From contig NZ_JAHCQH010000018.1 in assembly GCF_018449475.1 (NCBI RefSeq), positions 124,001 to 188,000 on the forward strand: DNA of 64,000 nt. The letters run 5' to 3'. Each line of letters opens with the position of its first letter. Within the stretch, counting starts at the first letter, position 1. This DNA is from Ancylobacter radicis (GTDB lineage Bacteria; Pseudomonadota; Alphaproteobacteria; Rhizobiales; Xanthobacteraceae). The translations under genes and the position numbers were made by a program. This document shows positions 27,501-34,816 of the stretch, one piece after another. The notes under the pieces were generated by a model. The model was not told where the DNA came from. It saw only the letters and a list, made by a program, of their open reading frames with translations, and ran no database searches.

Positions 27501-27662
27501 GAAAGCCGCTCGCAGATCGGCTGGGTCATTGTGGGCGGCATGAGCCTCGGGACCCTCTTGACCCTGTTCGTGATCCCCACGGTCTACTCGCTGATCGGCC
27601 GCATTCACCACGTGGCCCATGCCGAGATCGCGCCGGGCCTCATCCACAGCCCCGCCGAATAG
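24588..27662 (+). CDS. RND efflux inner-membrane transporter
   Basis: A 1024-residue proton-driven pump of the HAE1 (AcrB/MexF-like) group. Twelve helices and two large periplasmic loops fit the length. Proton-relay residues are present: Asp400-Asp401 in GLVVDDAIVVLENI and Lys915 in LITKHGILIVEFAN. The N-terminus ICIRRPVFATVLSLLMVLVG is typical. It lies 10 bases after the adaptor and ends just before a strong terminator. Substrates could be drugs, dyes or solvents; the sequence does not tell. Confidence 0.92.
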   Translation: MGLPEICIRRPVFATVLSLLMVLVGIVAYTRLTVREYPNIDEPVVSVVTTYSGASASIVESQVTQVLEGSIAGIEGIDVLESTSRSESSRITVRFRPEIDPDVAASDVRDRVSRVRQRLPDEIDEPVISKVEADAQPVVFVVFRSDRMNGLELTDYIDRYVVDRFKNLTGVADVQIYGERRYAMRVWIDRERLASYALTVQDIEDSLRAQNVEIPSGRIESVDREFNVLSRTALSTVDQFNDIVVKRADGAQVRLGEVAKVELGAADERRSSRFQGAQAIIVGIIKQAVANPLDVSSGVRGVLPAVNQSLPEGMSATIGNDNAVFIDRSINAVFHTIFEAVLLVVLVIVVFLRSFRASIIPIVTIPISLITTFAIMYALGFSVNTLTLLAMVLAIGLVVDDAIVVLENIFRHIEHGMKPIPAAIKGSREIGFAVVAMTLTLAAVYAPVAFASGRTGRLFLEFALTLAGAVLISGFIALSLTPMMCSRLLKHEAKPGRVSAFIERGLRAMESGYRRFLTLTLKVRPLVLLVALLVAGASGVLLYVLPSELSPVEDRGVVRVTGSGPEGATLSYTSRYTNQVDGILNTIPEMDSVLIINGMPEVQRFLVIGRLKDWDDRERRQQEIVAATSPKLRRIAGVNAYANNPPSLGASNNSRPIEFVLQTSGTYEDLNEYVDRFLDRVQDYPGLTSVESDLKLNKPEISITVDRAKAADLGIDVSVLGRTLESLLGGRQVTRFEVGGEQYDVYVQLDAQDRASPATLDTIFLRAASGDMVQLSNLVTVRETVAPQELKRFNQLRSATISGNLAPGFAQGEALAFLDQTAREVLPQTVQTDVAGQSREFRAAGQSLAIVFLLALGFIYLVLAAQFESFRDPVIIMLTVPLSMTGALAALYFTGGTLNVYSQIGLVTLVGLITKHGILIVEFANQQQEAGHDRRAAVIEAAVLRLRPILMTTGAMVLGAVPLALASGAGAESRSQIGWVIVGGMSLGTLLTLFVIPTVYSLIGRIHHVAHAEIAPGLIHSPAE

Positions 27663-27694
27663 CCCCCTCGCCAGCTTCCTTCCCGCCAGTGTTG

Positions 27695-27728
27695 GCCCGC
27701 GCGTTCGGTGCACGCGCGGGCTTTTCTT
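27695..27728 (+). terminator. Rho-independent terminator after the RND operon
   Basis: The stem GCCCGCGCGT/ACGCGCGGGC is perfect over ten pairs around the loop TCGGTGC. TTTTCTTT follows. It starts 33 bases after the pump stop codon. Confidence 0.88.
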
Positions 27729-27975
27729 TGCTGCCGTCCCTACAGTTTTGACCACGCCTTCTGTATAGTTGTTCTAATGAAGCTATCAGTTTGGATTTTT
27801 TCTACAAAGAAGGCTTTTTTGAAACTATTTAAACTATCAAACACATTGTTTGACTCAATGTTTTACTCAACCTAAGCAGTTGTTCGAGCGGAGGAGATGG
27901 ATTCTCACTCTGAAACAGCTGACGCGCGGCGCCGCAGCCGCTTTCGTCCGGCGCCGGCCGGCTTGGGGACAACAC
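27729..27975 (+). promoter_or_regulatory. AT-rich control region of the heme receptor
   Basis: This stretch between the terminator and the TonB receptor is far richer in A and T than its surroundings. It holds a perfect inverted repeat TCAAAC-ACATT-GTTTGA (27837-27853) and an Irr half-site-like TTCTAA (27772-27777) within GTTGTTCTAATG. Iron or heme control is expected for such a receptor; which protein binds is not determined. Confidence 0.45.
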
Positions 27976-30177
27976 ATGACACGCACGCTCGGTCCAACCA
28001 CCCTCCCCACCCTCAGCGTCTCGCTGTTGGCGCTGCTGGTCGCGGCGCCGGCCGTGGCGCAGCAGGCGGTCTCCACCGCGCAGGTGATCGCGACCGACGA
28101 GTTCGTGGAGCTGGACCCGGTGACCGTGGTGGCCACGCGGACCGAGGAAAGCTGGATCGACACGCTGGCCGCCGTCAGCGTCGTGCGGCCTGACGACATC
28201 GAGCAGATGATGCCGGTGCGTACGCAGGACCTGTTCCTGGGCATGCCGGGCGTCACCGCGATCCAGAACGGCAACTCCACCCAGACGGCGATCAATATTC
28301 GTGGCCTGCAGGATTTCGGCCGGGTTGCGGTCATTGTCGACGGTGCCCGCCAGAACTTCACCCAGCTCGGCCATGGCAATGGCGCCGGCACCTTCTTCGT
28401 CGAGCCCGGCCTCATCGCCGATGTCGACGTGGTGCGCGGCCCCGTGTCGAACATCTACGGCTCGGGCGCCATTGGCGGCGTGGTGACGATGCGCACCAAG
28501 GATGCCGACGACATCATCGCCAAGGGCAATAGCTGGGGCGTCGAGGCGGATGCCGAGGGGGCCACCAACGGGCCGATGGGCTACGGCTCGCTGCTCGCGG
28601 CCGCCCATGTCGGTCAGAATGTCGATGTGTTCTTCGGCGGCACCTACCGCAATCAGGACGACTACAAGGATGGCGACGGCAATGTCGTCGACGATACCGG
28701 CTACGAGACGTGGACCGGCATCGCCAAGGTCACGGTGCGGCCGGTGGATTTCCACGAGGTCAAACTGAGCTTCCTCAACTATGAGAGTCAGTACCAGACG
28801 AGCAACGATTCCTCGTCCACCTCGACAGCCTACCAGACCGAGGTCGCCAACCGCTCGCTCACGCTGAGCTGGGATTATGAAAACCCGGACGACAACCTGT
28901 TCGACTGGAGTTCGGCGGTCTACTGGAACCAGGTCGATGAAGATCAGGTGAAGGTGCGCGGCAGCTCGAATCCGATCACCGGTGCCATTGGCGATCCGCG
29001 CAGCTTCGTCATCGACACGGTTGGCTTTGACGTCAACAACACCAGCCGCTTCGAATGGGCTGGCATGGAGAACGCCATTACCATTGGCGGCGATTACTTC
29101 CACGATGATGTCGACAACACCGATGATTACGGCTTCGGCGACGGTTACAATCCTTCGGGCGAGCGCGGGGTCGGTGGTGCCTTCGTGCAGTGGAAGGCGA
29201 ATTACTCGACCTGGCTCGAGGCCATCGCGGCGCTGCGCTATGACGCCTATTCGCTGAGCTCGGATGATGGCGGCACGAATGGCGACCGCGTGTCGCCCAA
29301 ATTCACCCTTGGCATCACGCCGGTGTCCTGGCTGACCTTCTACGGCACCTATGCGGAAGGCTATCGTGCCCCGTCCGTTACCGAGGCACTGGTGAGCGGG
29401 CCGCATCCGCTGCCGACCACCGGCACCGGCGAGCTGTTCGACTTCGTGGCCAACCCCAACCTTCAGGCGGAAGTCGGCAAGAACAAGGAAGTCGGCATCA
29501 ACATCAAGCAGGATGACCTGTTCGTTCCCGGCGACCGCCTGCGCATGAAGGCCAATTACTACCAGAACGATGTCGATAATTACATCGAACTGGTGGAGTA
29601 CGGCCCGGCCAATACATTCTATGTGTGCCCGATCCCGTCTCGCCCCACGGTCTGCTTCCCCTCCAGCAACAGCTATTCCTTCGCGCAGTATCAGAATGTC
29701 GAGGAGGCGCGGCTGCGCGGCTTCGAGTTCGAGGGTAGCTACGATGCGCGCAAATGGTTTGTGAAGCTGTCGGGCCAGACCACGGAAGGCGAAGTAACGG
29801 CGGGTGAGGATGCCGGCCAGCCGCTCTCCAGCATTCCGCCGGACCAGATCACCACCACGCTGGGCTTCCGGTTCCTTGAGGAAAAACTCACCCTCGCGGT
29901 CAGCTGGACGGCCGTGGCGGCGGTGACGGCGGCGGATCTGCCGGACAATTCGGTCTACGATCCGACCGACAGCTTCAATCTCGTCAGCCTCTATGCGGGC
30001 TATCAGCCGAACCCCAATACGCTGTGGCGCCTCTCGGTAGAAAACCTGCTGGATGAACAATACACCCAGTATGAGAATTTCCTCCCCAGCGCGGGGCTGA
30101 CCGTCAAGGCAGGCTTGACGATCCGCTTTGGCGGCGGCGAAGTGGCGCAGGCCTCGCCCGCTCTCATCACCAAGTGA
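27976..30177 (+). CDS. TonB-dependent heme receptor
   Basis: A 733-residue outer-membrane receptor with a signal peptide (VAAPAVAQ cut). The TonB box and plug begin at DPVTVVATRTEE, followed by the plug motif AINIRGLQDFGRVAVIVDG. Heme-receptor hallmarks are present: YRAP at residue 463, His477, and NPNL at 493, the FRAP/NPNL signature with its conserved His. The last barrel strand ends LTIRF, with 14 extra residues after it. ATG 27976 gives the best signal peptide; the frame is open further upstream. It is followed by heme oxygenase and faces hmuTUV. Confidence 0.87.
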   Translation: MTRTLGPTTLPTLSVSLLALLVAAPAVAQQAVSTAQVIATDEFVELDPVTVVATRTEESWIDTLAAVSVVRPDDIEQMMPVRTQDLFLGMPGVTAIQNGNSTQTAINIRGLQDFGRVAVIVDGARQNFTQLGHGNGAGTFFVEPGLIADVDVVRGPVSNIYGSGAIGGVVTMRTKDADDIIAKGNSWGVEADAEGATNGPMGYGSLLAAAHVGQNVDVFFGGTYRNQDDYKDGDGNVVDDTGYETWTGIAKVTVRPVDFHEVKLSFLNYESQYQTSNDSSSTSTAYQTEVANRSLTLSWDYENPDDNLFDWSSAVYWNQVDEDQVKVRGSSNPITGAIGDPRSFVIDTVGFDVNNTSRFEWAGMENAITIGGDYFHDDVDNTDDYGFGDGYNPSGERGVGGAFVQWKANYSTWLEAIAALRYDAYSLSSDDGGTNGDRVSPKFTLGITPVSWLTFYGTYAEGYRAPSVTEALVSGPHPLPTTGTGELFDFVANPNLQAEVGKNKEVGINIKQDDLFVPGDRLRMKANYYQNDVDNYIELVEYGPANTFYVCPIPSRPTVCFPSSNSYSFAQYQNVEEARLRGFEFEGSYDARKWFVKLSGQTTEGEVTAGEDAGQPLSSIPPDQITTTLGFRFLEEKLTLAVSWTAVAAVTAADLPDNSVYDPTDSFNLVSLYAGYQPNPNTLWRLSVENLLDEQYTQYENFLPSAGLTVKAGLTIRFGGGEVAQASPALITK

Positions 30178-30214
30178 GCGCGGCAGTCCGAACAGAGGTG
30201 TGAAAGCGAACACA

Positions 30215-30796
30215 ATGACGATCGTGACGGATATGCAGCCCGACAGCCGTGCCAAGCGGTTCAAGGCGGCGACGACGGCGGCGCATGAGATGGTGGACAC
30301 CACCGTCATGGGCGCCAAGCCCTTTGCCAGCCGGGAGAATTACGAACGCTTCCTGCGCTTCCAGTATCGGCTGCACCGCCATGTCGAGCCGCTCTATGCC
30401 GCACCGGAGCTACAGGACCTGCTGCCGGGCCTTGCCGATCGCTCGCGGCTCGATCCGCTGGAGCAGGACTTCGCTGATCTCGGTCTGACGCTGCCGGAGG
30501 CCGGGTTCGGTCCCGTGCTGCCAAAGGCAGAGGCGCTCGGTTGGCTCTATGTGGTGGAAGGCTCGAACATGGGCGCGGCGTTCCTTGCCAAGGACGCGGC
30601 CAGGATCGGCTTCTCCAGCGCGTTCGGCGCGCGCCATCTTGCCGGCCATGCCGATGGGCGCGGCCTGCACTGGCGCCGCTTTACCGCCGGGCTTGATGCG
30701 GTCGATCTGACGGAAGCCGAGGAGCGTGAGGCGGAAGCCGCGGCCACGGCGGCGTTCAATCATGTGCTGGAGATCGTCCGGCAGGAAATGCTCTGA
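30215..30796 (+). CDS. Biliverdin-producing heme oxygenase
   Basis: A 193-residue helical heme oxygenase that opens imported heme to release iron. The likely proximal ligand is His24 in AAHEMVDTTVMG, and the distal-helix region is YVVEGSNMGAAFLAKDA. The length fits bacterial HemO/BphO-like enzymes. The start at ATG 30215 lacks a close Shine-Dalgarno; the frame is open upstream into the receptor's 3' end. Placed after the heme receptor and converging on the importer, it completes an uptake-to-degradation route. Confidence 0.83.
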   Translation: MTIVTDMQPDSRAKRFKAATTAAHEMVDTTVMGAKPFASRENYERFLRFQYRLHRHVEPLYAAPELQDLLPGLADRSRLDPLEQDFADLGLTLPEAGFGPVLPKAEALGWLYVVEGSNMGAAFLAKDAARIGFSSAFGARHLAGHADGRGLHWRRFTAGLDAVDLTEAEEREAEAAATAAFNHVLEIVRQEML

Positions 30797-30810
30797 GATC
30801 AGCGACGGCA

Positions 30811-30848
30811 AAACGCGGCCCGGCGGCATAGACCCGCCGGGCTGTTTT
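30811..30848. terminator. Bidirectional terminator between heme oxygenase and hmuV
   Basis: The perfect nine-pair stem GCCCGGCGG/CCGCCGGGC (30818-30826 and 30834-30842) is flanked by AAAA on the left and TGTTTT on the right. Both converging transcripts therefore end with a hairpin and U-rich tail. Confidence 0.85.
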
Positions 30849-30853
30849 CCTGT

Positions 30854-31618
30854 TCAGCCTTGCACCGATTGCGGCAGCAGGAAGGGCGCCTGCGGGGCCC
30901 AGCCGATCCGCCCGCGCACCCCGTAAAGCGTCTCGATGACCGCATCGGTGAGAACCTGCTGCGGGGCTCCTTCCGCGAGCACGGTTCCTTCCTTCATCGC
31001 CACGATCACGTCGGCCGCCATGGCGGCGAGGTTGAGATCGTGCAGCACCGCCAGCACGCCGACGCCGTCAGCCGCGGCGAGCTTGCGCATATGGCGCACC
31101 ACGAGCAGTTGCTGGGCAAGGTCGAGGCTTGCCGTGGGTTCGTCGAGCAGCAGATAGCCGGGGCGCGTGCCGCCGGCGAGCTGGGCCAGCGCCCGCGCGA
31201 TCTGTACCCGCTGGCGTTCGCCGCCGGAGAGCTGCTCATAAAGCCGCTCCTCGAAGCCGCCGAGGTCCACCTCATCCAGCACCTGGCGGATCACCGCCGC
31301 GCGTGAGCGGCCCTCCGGCGTGCCGATGCTGACGACCTCTGCCACGGTGAAGGGAAAGGCGAGCTGCGCGTTCTGTGGCACCACCGCGCGCAGCCGGGCG
31401 AGTGCCGCCGGACGAAGCCGGTGAATGTCCGTTCCGTCGAGGTGCACCTCGCCGGCATGGGGACGCTGCTCGCCCGACAGGATCTTCAGCAGGGTCGATT
31501 TGCCGGCACCATTGGGACCGATCAGCACCGTTACCCGACCGGGCTGGACGAGTGCATGGGCGCCGCTCAGCAGGCGTCGCCCGCCGGCGTGGAAATGGAT
31601 GTTGCGCGCTGCGTACAT
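30854..31618 (-). CDS. hmuV: Heme ABC transporter ATP-binding protein HmuV
   Basis: A 254-residue ATPase for heme import. Walker A is GPNGAGKST, the Q-loop VVPQNAQLAFPFTV, the signature LSGGERQRVQIARAL and Walker B YLLLDEPTASLD. The gap GGTRPG before Walker B is typical of HmuV. The start at ATG 31618 lies 10 bases after hmuU; the frame also extends ten codons upstream. It is the last gene of hmuTUV, running into the shared terminator. Confidence 0.9.
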   Translation of the reverse strand: MYAARNIHFHAGGRRLLSGAHALVQPGRVTVLIGPNGAGKSTLLKILSGEQRPHAGEVHLDGTDIHRLRPAALARLRAVVPQNAQLAFPFTVAEVVSIGTPEGRSRAAVIRQVLDEVDLGGFEERLYEQLSGGERQRVQIARALAQLAGGTRPGYLLLDEPTASLDLAQQLLVVRHMRKLAAADGVGVLAVLHDLNLAAMAADVIVAMKEGTVLAEGAPQQVLTDAVIETLYGVRGRIGWAPQAPFLLPQSVQG

Positions 31619-31628
31619 CGGGCGCTCG

Positions 31629-32717
31629 CTATCCGAACAGGGCCGCACGCCGCTTCAGCAGCAGGCCGATGAAGAAGGGCGCGCCGAGAGCGGCGGTAAC
31701 CACCCCGAGCGGCAGCTCGGCCGGGCTGGCGAGGGTGCGGGCGAGGACATCGGCCCCCAGCAGCAGGGCCCCGCCGAGCAGAGCCGCTGCCGGCAGCAGA
31801 ACCCGGTGTCCCGGTCCCAGCGCGAGGCGTATGAGGTGTGGCACCACCAGACCGACAAAGCCGATGACCCCGGCGACGGCCACCGCCGCCCCGGTGCCCG
31901 CCGCGATCGCCGCGATGGCGAGTGCTTTGGTGCGCTGGACATCGACGCCGACATGGAAGGCTTCGGCCTCGCCCAGCGCCAGCGCGTCGAGCGCACGCCC
32001 GAGCCGCGCGGCAACCAGCCCCAGCAGGGCGATGAAGGGCAGCATGCTCACCACCTTGTGCCAAGTGGCGCCGCCAAGACTGCCGAAGGACCAGAAGGTG
32101 AAGTCGCGCAATTGCTGGTCCGAGGCGAGGAACACCATCAGCCCGGTGCCGGCGCCGGCCAGCGCGCCGATGGCGATGCCGGCGAACAGCATGGTCGGGA
32201 TGGAGGTGCGCCCCTGATGGGTGGCGATGGCATAGAGCGCGAGGGTCGCGATCAGCGCGCCCGTGAAGGCCATGAGCGGCAAGCCAAACTCCGCCAGCGC
32301 CATCGGCAGCAGCGGCGCGATGTGGGCGCCGAGCACGATCCAGATCACCGCCGCCAACGCCGCGCCGTTCGAGACGCCGATCAGCGCGGGGTCCGCCAGC
32401 GGGTTGCGGAAGATACCCTGCATCAGCGCACCCGCCATGGCGATGCTGGCGCCGACCAGAAGCCCGAGCAGGGTGCGCGGCAGGCGGATGTCGAGCACGA
32501 TCACCGTCTCGCGCAGCTCAAGGCCGACCGGGCGCATGCCGCGGAACGCGCCGATCAGAATGTCCGTCACCCGGCCCGGCGCGATGGTGACCGGGCCGAT
32601 GGCAAGCGAGGCGAGCACGGCGAGCACCAGCAGCAGGGCGCACAGCAACAGGCCCATTTGGCTGCTGACAAGCCAGCGAACCCGCACCGGGCGCGCGCGT
32701 GCCGCCCGGTCGCTCAT
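31629..32717 (-). CDS. hmuU: Heme ABC transporter permease HmuU
   Basis: A 362-residue FecCD-family permease with about ten helices. Family blocks are visible: DIRLPRTLLGLLVGASIAMA near the N-terminus, NPLADPALIGVSNGAALAAV, and late GVIGFVGLVVPHLIRLALGP. It lies 19 bases after hmuT and just before hmuV. As a homodimer it would pass heme from HmuT into the cytoplasm. Confidence 0.92.
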   Translation of the reverse strand: MSDRAARARPVRVRWLVSSQMGLLLCALLLVLAVLASLAIGPVTIAPGRVTDILIGAFRGMRPVGLELRETVIVLDIRLPRTLLGLLVGASIAMAGALMQGIFRNPLADPALIGVSNGAALAAVIWIVLGAHIAPLLPMALAEFGLPLMAFTGALIATLALYAIATHQGRTSIPTMLFAGIAIGALAGAGTGLMVFLASDQQLRDFTFWSFGSLGGATWHKVVSMLPFIALLGLVAARLGRALDALALGEAEAFHVGVDVQRTKALAIAAIAAGTGAAVAVAGVIGFVGLVVPHLIRLALGPGHRVLLPAAALLGGALLLGADVLARTLASPAELPLGVVTAALGAPFFIGLLLKRRAALFG

Positions 32718-32736
32718 GGGAGCCTGCGCGCCTGGC

Positions 32737-33654
32737 TCACCGGGCCGACGTCCAGGGATGGGCGGGCATCGGGGGCAGGTCGAGTTCGGGATAGATCAGC
32801 GCGGCGAGGTCGCGGGCCGCCTGCGGCGTGCGCGGACCAAAGGCGAGCAGATAGCCGCCATCCATCCGGTACAGCCTTTTGGCGGTTGCCGCCGGGGAGC
32901 CGGCAAAGGCGGGCATGGCCGCCACCGTCTCGTCCGTGAGGGCGTGGTTGCGATCCTGCATGAGGAGGATCGCATAGGGCTCGGCGCCGAGGATCGCCTC
33001 GTCCACCGCCGGCTTGTAGCCATTAATGGCCCGCATCGCGTTCTCCACTCCCGCAAGGGCGAACATGGCGTCGGCGCTGGTGTGGGCGCCGCCGACCACG
33101 GGTGCGGTGCCGGAGGCGGACAGCACGAAGGCGGCGCTGCGCGGCGTGGTGATGCGCGCACGCAGGGCGGCCAGTGTCGCGAAATCGCGCTCCACCGCGC
33201 CCGCGACCTCCTCCCCGCGCTCCGTCACCCCCATGAGCGCGGCGACGCGGCGGATATTGGCGATGACGGTCGCGGGATCGCGCGCCTCGGGAATGGTCTC
33301 GACGGGGATGGCGGCAGCCTTCAGCACCGTCACCGCGTCCGGCGGGCCGGCGCCGTCCAGCGCGATGATCAGGCTCGGGCCGACCGAGAGCACCCCCTCG
33401 GGAGACAGCGCGCGGATATAGCCGACATTCGGTTTTTCCTTGAGCGCCTGCGGCGGGTAGGTGCTGGAGGTGTCGACCGCCACCACGCGCTCGCCCAGCC
33501 CCAGCGCGTAGAGGATCTCCGTCACCGCGCCGCCAATCGCCACGACGCGGCCGGTGTCCGGCGGGGTCTGCGCCCGCGCGGTGGCCGGCAGCAGGGCGAG
33601 GGCGAGCGCCAGCAGGGTCGCGGGCAGCGGGAAGGCGAAGGCAGGGCGCAGCAT
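32737..33654 (-). CDS. hmuT: Heme-binding periplasmic protein HmuT
   Basis: A 305-residue class III binding protein with a signal peptide (LLPATARAQ). The fold starts RVVAIGGAVTEILYALGLGE and continues with DTSSTYPPQALKEKPNVGYI, as in HmuT/ShuT. Late motifs AFAGSPAATAKRLYRMDGGY fit the family. It is the first gene of the hmuTUV operon; its upstream region has an Irr-like box about 115 bases before the start. No TonB/ExbBD genes are in the window. Confidence 0.9.
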   Translation of the reverse strand: MLRPAFAFPLPATLLALALALLPATARAQTPPDTGRVVAIGGAVTEILYALGLGERVVAVDTSSTYPPQALKEKPNVGYIRALSPEGVLSVGPSLIIALDGAGPPDAVTVLKAAAIPVETIPEARDPATVIANIRRVAALMGVTERGEEVAGAVERDFATLAALRARITTPRSAAFVLSASGTAPVVGGAHTSADAMFALAGVENAMRAINGYKPAVDEAILGAEPYAILLMQDRNHALTDETVAAMPAFAGSPAATAKRLYRMDGGYLLAFGPRTPQAARDLAALIYPELDLPPMPAHPWTSAR

Positions 33655-33767
33655 GGCTCATCTTCCACAGCGGGGATGACGGCTCCGGCCCCTCGACGGC
33701 GCCGGCACTGGCTGCTGATAGACCCTCGGGCGGCGAGCGCGAAATGATATTTGGATGAGGCTAAATA

Positions 33768-33784
33768 ATTGGAATTGTTCGAAT
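33768..33784 (-). promoter_or_regulatory. Irr/ICE-like box upstream of hmuT
   Basis: On the minus strand the sequence ATTCGAACAATTCCAAT matches the alphaproteobacterial iron control element TTTAGAAnnnTTCTAAA at 10 of 14 defined positions, with the core TTnGAAnnnTTCnAA intact. It lies in an AT-rich gap upstream of hmuT. Irr binding is inferred from the motif. Confidence 0.5.
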
Positions 33785-33801
33785 AAAAATCAATGCGCGG
33801 T

Positions 33802-34689
33802 TCAGCGCCGGCGCTCCAGCACGGCGAAGAACAGGATGGTGAGGCCGAGCACGATCAGCAGCAGCACGAAGGAGGCGGCGGCGCCCTCATTGAGGTGCAG
33901 GCCGAGAAAAGCCCGGCGATAGGCGAAGAAGCTCAGCACTTCCGTGGCGTTGCCCGGCCCGCCCTTGGTCAGGATATAGGGCAGGTCATAGGTGCGGAAT
34001 TCGTTGATCAGCTGGATGATGACGGCGATCGCCGCCACTGGCCGCAGCATGGGCAGGGTGATGTACCAGAACTGCTGCAGGGCGGTGGCGCCATCCACCT
34101 CGGCCGCCTCATAGGGGTCGCGCGGCAGCGCGGCGAGGCCGGCGGCGAGGATCAGCACCACGAACGAGGTCTGCTGCCAGATGTCGATCGCCGCCATGGT
34201 CCACAGCGCGAGGCCGGGATCGCCCAGCCAGTCGATGCGCGGCAGGCCGAGGCTTTCCATCAGCTGGTTGGCGATGCCGAGATTGGGCTGCAGCAGCATC
34301 CGCCAGATCAGCGCCACGCTCACCGGGGACATGGCCATGGGGATGGTCAGCACGGCGAAATAGACCGGCTTCATGGTCACCGTGCGGTTGAGCATCAGGG
34401 CGATGCCCAGCCCGATCACGAACTCGCCGACAACGGTGACGAGCGAGTATTTGACGGTCAGCCACAGCGCGCCCCAGAACATCGGGTCGCTCATGACGAT
34501 GACGAAGTTGCGCAGGCCGACCAGCGGAAACAGCGAGGGCTTCAGCAGGGTTAGCGAGGAGACCGAGATGACGGCGGCATAGACCAGCGGAAAGCCCATG
34601 ACGATGGCCAGGGTGAGCAGGCCCGGCGCCGCAAAGGCCCAGCCGGTCCGCCAGTCACGATCCGCGAAGCCGAGCACCCGCATGGTCAT
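33802..34689 (-). CDS. ABC sugar transporter permease (MalF-type)
   Basis: A 295-residue permease with six helices and the EAA loop YEAAEVDGATALQQFWYITL, as in CUT1 carbohydrate importers. PMAMSPVSVALIWRMLLQPN is a typical internal block. ATG 34689 or 34683 could be the start. It is the last gene of the importer unit and is separated from the binding-protein gene by a terminator-like hairpin, so it may be made in lower amount. Confidence 0.87.
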   Translation of the reverse strand: MTMRVLGFADRDWRTGWAFAAPGLLTLAIVMGFPLVYAAVISVSSLTLLKPSLFPLVGLRNFVIVMSDPMFWGALWLTVKYSLVTVVGEFVIGLGIALMLNRTVTMKPVYFAVLTIPMAMSPVSVALIWRMLLQPNLGIANQLMESLGLPRIDWLGDPGLALWTMAAIDIWQQTSFVVLILAAGLAALPRDPYEAAEVDGATALQQFWYITLPMLRPVAAIAVIIQLINEFRTYDLPYILTKGGPGNATEVLSFFAYRRAFLGLHLNEGAAASFVLLLIVLGLTILFFAVLERRR

Positions 34690-34708
34690 TATTCCGTCTG
34701 TGAAGGTC

Positions 34709-34750
34709 AGAAAAGACGGTGCGCCGGACCGAGGGGGAGGCCGGCGCACC
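34709..34750 (-). terminator. Intra-operon terminator/attenuator hairpin
   Basis: Reading leftward, the perfect ten-pair stem GGTGCGCCGG/CCGGCGCACC with a 13-base loop is followed by TCTTTTCT. It lies between the binding-protein gene and the downstream permease gene. Partial termination would lower permease mRNA relative to binding-protein mRNA, a common layout in sugar importers. Confidence 0.75.
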
Positions 34751-34816
34751 GTGGCCGAAAGTATCAGGCCGAGAGATCTCTCTTCGCGAGAGAAGCGCTC
34801 CTTTGGGGGAGGGGGG

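Noticed and set aside
27829..30318. 829-codon minus-strand open frame
   Set aside because: It mirrors the heme receptor, which has the signal peptide, plug and FRAP/NPNL motifs. The antisense frame is long only because of GC-biased third positions.
31425..32939. 504-codon plus-strand open frame over hmuU
   Set aside because: Low-complexity Gln/Arg/Gly-rich product opposite a permease with conserved FecCD motifs.
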